From: a bacterium
Lineage (GTDB): Bacteria; Patescibacteriota; Patescibacteriia; JACQRZ01
Direction of reading: 5' to 3'
Length of the DNA stretch: 43,121 nt
Assembly: GCA_030688365.1 (NCBI GenBank)
Contig: JAUYIE010000005.1
Location: forward strand, 69,764-112,884
The translations under genes were made by a program, and so were the position numbers. This document shows positions 37,797 to 43,121 of this stretch, one piece after another. The number at the start of each line of letters is the position of its first letter. Positions within the stretch are counted from its first letter, which is position 1. The notes below the pieces were generated by a model. It ran no database searches. It was given only the letters and a program-made list of their open reading frames with translations, and was not told the origin of the DNA.

Positions 37797-37800
37797 GCAA
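37772..37800 (-). promoter_or_regulatory. Candidate secD promoter overlapping the hairpin
   Basis: Minus strand TTGCAA (37795-37800), 17 nt, TATACT (37772-37777). Confidence 0.45.
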
Positions 37801-37833
37801 TAGGCACAAATAATAATGCCATCAAGACAGAAA

Positions 37834-38949
37834 TTACACTGCACTGTACGCCTGTACAGTTTCACCCACAAGGTGATCAAAATTGTAGTTCACCTTTACG
37901 TGAGCACGATTTTTCTTCGCTTCAAGAGTAGCGTGTGTCGGTGTTGCAAAAAAATGTTCAAGTTTGTGTGTAAGATCTTTTACATTTTTGTTGTGAAACG
38001 ATGCACCAACCCATGGTACCACCTCTTTATTTTCTGCAATGTCAGAAACTAAAACCGGAGCTCCATAACTCATAGCTTCAAGTAATGCAAGAGATAGTCC
38101 TTCTTGCTCTGATGATTGTATAAAAAGCGCGGTGTTGCTAAAGAGCTCAGCTAACGTATCACCTTGCTTTGCACCAAGAAATAAAATATCCTTATCGCCT
38201 TTTGCTTTCTCTTTCAACTCCTTCACATAGCCATCAGTAAATGAAGACTCGCCCACAATTACCAACGTGGGAAGTGTAACACCTAATCCCTTAAGTGCCT
38301 GATATGCGTCAATCAAATAATGAATACCTTTATGCCGTACCAGTCGAGATACTGATAATATATATCCTTTATGGGTCAAACCGTATCGCACGATCTTTTT
38401 TATAGGGCGACGATGTGGAATAGTAACACCGTTTGGAATATAGATAGCTTTACGTCCGTATCGTGATGCAACGTACCGTTGCAAAAGTTTTGAAACAACA
38501 ATTGTTTTGTGCGTCATCGTACATGCGACATATTCTCCAATACGAAATACTACACGTGAAATCGGTCCCCATTTTGCATGATAATAATCTTTACATTGAA
38601 ATGTTGCATACACTTTTGAACGCGGGGAAAAAATGCGAGGAATCCACGCAAAGATGGACGGCCCTATCCCGTGATAATGGATCACATCCGCTTTTTGAAA
38701 CAGCGAATGAATGGTGCTCAAAAAAACATGAATCACCATCTCAAAATATTTTGATCGAATGGTAGGAAGATACACAAGTGTGATGCCCTTATAGTCCTGA
38801 ACAAAATTTGCATTCAGCGTGTAATTTTTTCGACAATAAGCGACGACCTCGTGACCTTGAGCCACCAATCGTGTCGCCAATTCATCTACTGCGCGTTCTA
38901 CACCGCCGATATGAGCGGGTAATCCCTTTTGTCCAATCATCACAATTTT
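37834..38949 (-). CDS. GT4 family glycosyltransferase
   Basis: MKIVMIGQKGLPAHIGGVERAVDELATRLVAQGHEV, ILSVSRLVRHKGIHYLIDAY, EQEGLSLALLEAMSYGAPVLVSDIAENKEVV. Start set at internal Met; the ORF track starts at 38964. Confidence 0.92.
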   Translation of the reverse strand, partial: KIVMIGQKGLPAHIGGVERAVDELATRLVAQGHEVVAYCRKNYTLNANFVQDYKGITLVYLPTIRSKYFEMVIHVFLSTIHSLFQKADVIHYHGIGPSIFAWIPRIFSPRSKVYATFQCKDYYHAKWGPISRVVFRIGEYVACTMTHKTIVVSKLLQRYVASRYGRKAIYIPNGVTIPHRRPIKKIVRYGLTHKGYILSVSRLVRHKGIHYLIDAYQALKGLGVTLPTLVIVGESSFTDGYVKELKEKAKGDKDILFLGAKQGDTLAELFSNTALFIQSSEQEGLSLALLEAMSYGAPVLVSDIAENKEVVPWVGASFHNKNVKDLTHKLEHFFATPTHATLEAKKNRAHVKVNYNFDHLVGETVQAYSAV

Positions 38950-39007
38950 CATAAAATTTTCCAATAGCCCTATATTTATAATAAAAAATGGCTATTTAGT
39001 TGACGAT

Positions 39008-39036
39008 ATTATAGCACAAAATCAACTGTTCGTCAA
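39008..39036 (-). promoter_or_regulatory. Sigma70-type promoter of the GT4 gene at 37834-38949
   Basis: Minus strand TTGACG (39031-39036), 17 nt, TATAAT (39008-39013). Confidence 0.7.
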
Positions 39037-39062
39037 GGGTATTTTAGAGCTTTTCATTATAT

Positions 39063-40301
39063 TTACGGTTTTTTTTGAGATTTTATGGCCTTTTTATACA
39101 ATTCCATAAGTTTGTTGTAGTGATCCAAAGGAAAAAGGTTTTTTTGCACCCATGAACGGGATTTTTGACCCAATTGTTGAGACACGTGGGGATTGGATAA
39201 CAGTATTTGTGCCTTTTTGGCCATATCTGAATAGTCACCGGGGATAAAAAGGAGTCGATTATCAATCATATCCAATACTTCAGCAATCCCGCCGATCCGC
39301 GCGCCAAGCACTGCTTTGCCCATCGCCATCGCCTCTGTCATAGAGTATCCGAGTACTTCATACCATATAGAAGGCATCAGCACTAATGCGGATTGACGAA
39401 CAAGCTTTTTGAGAGCAATACCTTTTACAAATCCAAGAAAATCAACCCTGTCACTTATCCCCTCCTTTATACAAAGTTGCTTAAGGTACTCTTGTTGCGG
39501 ACCCACACCTGCGATCTTCAAACGATAATCGCGCAGTACCTTCATCGCGCGAATAGCTGTATCAAATCCTTTCTCTTCTGACAAACGTCCATAACACAAA
39601 AGATATGATCCTACTGTCGTCGCCGGAGCGATCATTGTCGTATCAAGCGGATAGTACATAGTGACAATCCGTGTTTTTGGCATACCATATTCTACTAATA
39701 GATCTTTCACTGCTTTAGATGGGGCAATCCAATAATTCACCCCCTTGTCATATATATGCATCCACTTATGAATATACATTTCTATAGCAGTCAGTACGCT
39801 CGCAAAAAATGATCGTTTTGTACAACGATTAAATACTTCCCTATAAAACATCCCTCCTTTGCATAATGTTTCAATCTTTCCACTGCAAAATAGCTTGTAA
39901 TTTGGACAAATCAATTTGTAGTCATTTACGGTTTGTACAACAGGAATATGATACTTTCTACATACGTCCAATATAGATGGCGATATTTGATGATAGATAT
40001 TTTGTATATGTACGATGTCGGGTTTGACCTCTCTGACCAAACTTTCAAACGTTCGTTTTGCTTCATGTGAGTAAATCATCCGCATCGCTACGTGTATTTT
40101 TTCCCTTAATCCTGTGGGATGTTCAAAGTCAATAAAAGACACAAAATATTTACTCCAGGGAGTACGCTCGTTGGATGGATGTTGCATAGCAAACGGGATC
40201 ACCTCATGACCGTGTTCTTTCAAAAGATCTATCAAATCAAACAAATATGTAGTTGATCCGTCTCTGCGATAAAAATGTTTGTGTGCGATTATTATTTTCA
40301 T
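39063..40301 (-). CDS. GT4 family glycosyltransferase
   Basis: FYRRDGSTTYLFDLIDLLKEHGHEVIPFAMQHP, LLCYGRLSEEKGFDTAIRAMKVL, GYSMTEAMAMGKAVLGARIGGIAEV. Confidence 0.93.
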   Translation of the reverse strand: MKIIIAHKHFYRRDGSTTYLFDLIDLLKEHGHEVIPFAMQHPSNERTPWSKYFVSFIDFEHPTGLREKIHVAMRMIYSHEAKRTFESLVREVKPDIVHIQNIYHQISPSILDVCRKYHIPVVQTVNDYKLICPNYKLFCSGKIETLCKGGMFYREVFNRCTKRSFFASVLTAIEMYIHKWMHIYDKGVNYWIAPSKAVKDLLVEYGMPKTRIVTMYYPLDTTMIAPATTVGSYLLCYGRLSEEKGFDTAIRAMKVLRDYRLKIAGVGPQQEYLKQLCIKEGISDRVDFLGFVKGIALKKLVRQSALVLMPSIWYEVLGYSMTEAMAMGKAVLGARIGGIAEVLDMIDNRLLFIPGDYSDMAKKAQILLSNPHVSQQLGQKSRSWVQKNLFPLDHYNKLMELYKKAIKSQKKP

Positions 40302-40302
40302 A

Positions 40303-41223
40303 CTATATCTTTTTCCATGATTGCCACTGCATCTCTGTGCTATATACGCGCATGGTTGATGTAGGATATATCAACAACTTCACTGCGAGTTTTGTCTTCA
40401 ATAAAAATCGTAAGCATGTATATCTCAATACTTGTGTGGAGTGCCATAATTTCCAAAATGACAATATACTATGCGCCTCCAAAATATTTGCGTACGTGTA
40501 TCGCCCGACGTCATGACCAAATGAACCGCTATGAATATGGGTAAGTACTGCAGACGACAGATACCACACCCTATACCCCTGATTCTGTATACGCAAACAT
40601 AAATCCACATCCTCAACATACATAAAATATGTCGGATTAAATAATTCAGTATTTTTTTTCAACGCGCGCCTTCGTATCATCATGCATCCACCGCTTACCC
40701 ACGATACCCCGTGACTATGTTTAAACATATACGCAGTCAAAATACCGGGCATCACTATTTTTCCAATAGGTAATACTCTATACACGAATATTTGCTGAAA
40801 CACCTCTCGCCAAAATGTTGGACGATAACCAAAACTGCCCTGCATAGAACCATCAACATTACGCATCTGCGCACCGACAATACCAATATCGTCACGTGTG
40901 TTTAAAAACGAGACCATTTTTTTTGCGCATAAGTTGTCAACAAACACATCAGGATTTACCAGCCATACGTACGCCCCTTTTGTACATTTATATATTTCAT
41001 TATTTGCCTTACCAAATCCTACATTTTTTTTAGACATGACAAACGTGAACTTTTTTTTATATTTTTTTAAAATATCTATCGTGTCATCTGTCGATGCGTT
41101 ATCTATCACAAACACCTCGTTGTGTATGTCTTTTAGAGATACAAAAAGAGTATCAAGGCATTGTTTTATATACCTACTGTTATTATGAGTAACAATGATG
41201 ACAGAAAGCAAAGGTTCTTTCAT
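40303..41223 (-). CDS. GT2 family glycosyltransferase
   Basis: LLSVIIVTHNNSRYIKQCLDTLF, FVIDNASTDDTIDIL, NVGFGKANN, GGCMMIRRRALKK, YVEDVDLCLRIQNQGY; start overlaps the stop of the upstream ligase gene (ATGA). Confidence 0.93.
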   Translation of the reverse strand: MKEPLLSVIIVTHNNSRYIKQCLDTLFVSLKDIHNEVFVIDNASTDDTIDILKKYKKKFTFVMSKKNVGFGKANNEIYKCTKGAYVWLVNPDVFVDNLCAKKMVSFLNTRDDIGIVGAQMRNVDGSMQGSFGYRPTFWREVFQQIFVYRVLPIGKIVMPGILTAYMFKHSHGVSWVSGGCMMIRRRALKKNTELFNPTYFMYVEDVDLCLRIQNQGYRVWYLSSAVLTHIHSGSFGHDVGRYTYANILEAHSILSFWKLWHSTQVLRYTCLRFLLKTKLAVKLLIYPTSTMRVYSTEMQWQSWKKI

Positions 41224-42554
41224 GAGCGTACACGAGAATATGCAACGAAAATCCCAATGACATACCAAAAAAGTATACCATAGATCAATCCAATGATCGT
41301 TACTTCAAACATTGAGTTGATCGCAACCGTGAGCAATACGCCAGACAATGTTGCCCACATGATGAGATTTTTTTTACGTCGTGAAAAATATCCATTACGA
41401 TACAAAAAACTTAGTTGATACAACAGATAACCAAAAAGTGCTAAACCTACAAGGCCAAATTCTGCAGTGTACTGCACAAAGATATTATTCGCCTCTCCAT
41501 CATAAAATCCTGTATGATCATCATACGCAACCTTCAGATTTCCCGCACCCTGTCCGATCAAAGGACTTTCCAAAAAGATCTGCCACGCTGTTTGTAATTC
41601 TAAAATACGAAACCGTGTACTCGCATCAGATAAGACGTGAGTGAATCGATTGGCCACCAACGATACACCAGTTGCAGGTGCGACTTGATCCGTCAAAAGA
41701 CCTTCAGCACTTCTTATGGCAACCAATATGGTTGTGCCAGGAAATATTTTTGTAGGTAAATACGTGATGCCTGCATACAATACTATGGCAGATAGTGTCA
41801 AAGCTATAATTCCGAGGAAATGTTTTCGTATTAGTAGAGTCATACATGCAATCGCGCATGCAATCGCAATGATTGCCGCCTTACTCGCTGCAAATAACAC
41901 GGCTACCACAAGAAAAATGTACACTACTGCCATAGTGATACGTTTCCAACGTTGAGTAGCAATGGCAAATAATCCCAACGTAACAGGTATGGTAAGTGCG
42001 ATCATTGCTACCACTGCTGACATCGCCCCCAAGGGCGTTACAAGAAACGCACGGTTCATATACAAAAGATCCCCGTAGGGAATACCAAGAATGATATAGA
42101 GAACAAAAACACCACCTACAATCGCAGGTATCACCAGTGCTGACAGTGCTGTGATGCACTGTCGCTTTGTTTTAAAAAAATTGATGACAAGAAAAAAAAT
42201 CGCATATTGATACAACAATACGCGTATCGCAATAATCCATTTATCAAGATTATTCACCCACAATACCGATAGAACATTGAGGATGAACAATGCAATCAAG
42301 GTATAGCCGATTGGTGTGATATTTATCTTTGCAAATTTCCTTGGCGAACTCAAAAGATACACAAGATACGCAATCGTCATCAGGGCGATGACTATCTCAC
42401 TCAATGTGATCTCATATTGAAAACCAAGTACAGGGATCATAATGCATTTACCAAAAATGAAAAGAACAGGCACCGCAAGAAGCGCGTACCACATCTTTGT
42501 TTCAAAAAAATGATTGAGAGAGAACGCTGTATTTTTTCGTTGCCGTCGTTTCAT
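41220..42554 (-). CDS. O-antigen ligase/polymerase-like membrane protein
   Basis: Multi-TM; RFRILELQTAWQIFLESPLIGQGAGNLKVAYDDHTGFYDGEANNIFVQYTAEFGLVGLALF (WaaL/Wzy C-terminal signature). Confidence 0.87.
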   Translation of the reverse strand: MKRRQRKNTAFSLNHFFETKMWYALLAVPVLFIFGKCIMIPVLGFQYEITLSEIVIALMTIAYLVYLLSSPRKFAKINITPIGYTLIALFILNVLSVLWVNNLDKWIIAIRVLLYQYAIFFLVINFFKTKRQCITALSALVIPAIVGGVFVLYIILGIPYGDLLYMNRAFLVTPLGAMSAVVAMIALTIPVTLGLFAIATQRWKRITMAVVYIFLVVAVLFAASKAAIIAIACAIACMTLLIRKHFLGIIALTLSAIVLYAGITYLPTKIFPGTTILVAIRSAEGLLTDQVAPATGVSLVANRFTHVLSDASTRFRILELQTAWQIFLESPLIGQGAGNLKVAYDDHTGFYDGEANNIFVQYTAEFGLVGLALFGYLLYQLSFLYRNGYFSRRKKNLIMWATLSGVLLTVAINSMFEVTIIGLIYGILFWYVIGIFVAYSRVRS

Positions 42555-42564
42555 ATTGCATATA

Positions 42565-42573
42565 ATTATACCA
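42565..42573 (-). promoter_or_regulatory. Extended -10 promoter element for the ligase-GT2-GT4 operon
   Basis: Minus strand TGG-TATAAT, 10 nt upstream of the ATG at 42554. Confidence 0.5.
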
Positions 42574-42579
42574 CAAATT

Positions 42580-42610
42580 AAAATAGATTCAGTTTTAGTG
42601 AATCTATTTT
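42580..42610. terminator. AT-rich 12 bp perfect hairpin, probable terminator
   Basis: AAAATAGATTCA-GTTTTAG-TGAATCTATTTT. Confidence 0.6.
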
Positions 42611-42621
42611 TAATATTATTG

Positions 42622-42644
42622 TGCTACGTCCTTTCTACGTAGCA
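42622..42644 (-). terminator. 8 bp hairpin immediately downstream of the 42652 gene stop
   Basis: TGCTACGT-CCTTTCT-ACGTAGCA, in tandem with the 42580-42610 hairpin. Confidence 0.4.
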
Positions 42645-42651
42645 TTAAATG

Positions 42652-43121
42652 TTATGAGTGCTTCCGGAACACTCCGTCCATGTATCCAATATCATTGGCG
42701 TGGAGTGCGGGACCTGCGGTCCCGTTGAACAAGAACGCACTGCCATCGACCTGGCTCGGATTTAGCCAGGCAACAATTTCAGCAGTGGTGGTATTGAATA
42801 CCACTATCTGTCCAAATCCGCTCCCTGTGGGTGCGGTCAAGGCAACCGAATGGTCGCTTCGCATAAAAACGCCTGTGGTCGGCGGACCATTTGAATAGGC
42901 GTAATACGCGACGACCAAATCTTTTGCGACCAGTGCCGCATGCAGATTATCAGGTCTGCCATAAAAAGGTGAATCCGAATACATCCACCATATATCACGA
43001 TTCATGTTCGTGATAGTGATGGTGCTTGTTTCCGCACCTTCCATTGCCGCCCTTACTGTCGGAGCCGGTGTTGCAGACGGCGTTGCTGAAGGCGTGGCAC
43101 TCGGAGTTGCAGACGGCGTTG
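42652..43121 (-). CDS. C-terminal part of a protein with a (T-P-S-A)n linker, unknown function; 5' end beyond the window
   Basis: Reading frame stays open to the window edge: ...TPSATPSATPSATPAPTVRAAMEGAETSTITITNMNRDIWWMYSDSPFYG...; the ORF-track Met at 43044 is internal. Confidence 0.75.
   Translation of the reverse strand, partial: TPSATPSATPSATPSATPAPTVRAAMEGAETSTITITNMNRDIWWMYSDSPFYGRPDNLHAALVAKDLVVAYYAYSNGPPTTGVFMRSDHSVALTAPTGSGFGQIVVFNTTTAEIVAWLNPSQVDGSAFLFNGTAGPALHANDIGYMDGVFRKHS
43067..43121. repeat. 12 bp imperfect tandem repeat encoding T-P-S-A units
   Basis: GGTGTTGCAGAC/GGCGTTGCTGAA/GGCGTGGCACTC/GGAGTTGCAGAC/GGCGTTG; continues to the window edge. Confidence 0.85.

Noticed and set aside
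1-43121. CRISPR arrays, transposases, integrases, rRNA and tRNA genes
   Set aside because: No regularly spaced direct repeats, transposase/integrase motifs or rRNA segments were seen, and no T-loop plus cloverleaf was recognised by eye. A tRNAscan-SE/Infernal run would be needed to exclude tRNAs or small RNAs.

Overview
The window is 43 kb of a compact, low-to-moderate GC bacterial genome. Gene content and protein architectures suggest a Candidate Phyla Radiation/Patescibacteria-like lineage (inference). Most of it is informational and housekeeping genes: an infA-rpmJ-rpsM-rpsK-rpsD-rpoA-rplQ-rplM-rpsI operon, alaS, mnmA, truB, def-fmt, clpB with a CIRCE element, priA-like, secD-secF, gpmA and nifS-like. 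There are also two glycan/polysaccharide clusters and a TraG/VirD4-like ATPase next to a large membrane protein. No CRISPR array, transposon, rRNA or recognisable tRNA was found. The most notable observations are: (i) a SecD whose periplasmic region carries a full parvulin (PpiC-type) domain plus a second degenerate parvulin-like module; (ii) an RpoA with no alpha-CTD, ending instead in an acidic linker and an AT-hook-like KKKRGRPKK tail; (iii) a full-length PriA-like protein that keeps its zinc-binding cysteines but has lost recognisable helicase motifs; (iv) a miniaturised TsaB; and (v) several compact promoter/hairpin arrangements. All homology calls are from reading motifs by eye; no database search was run.
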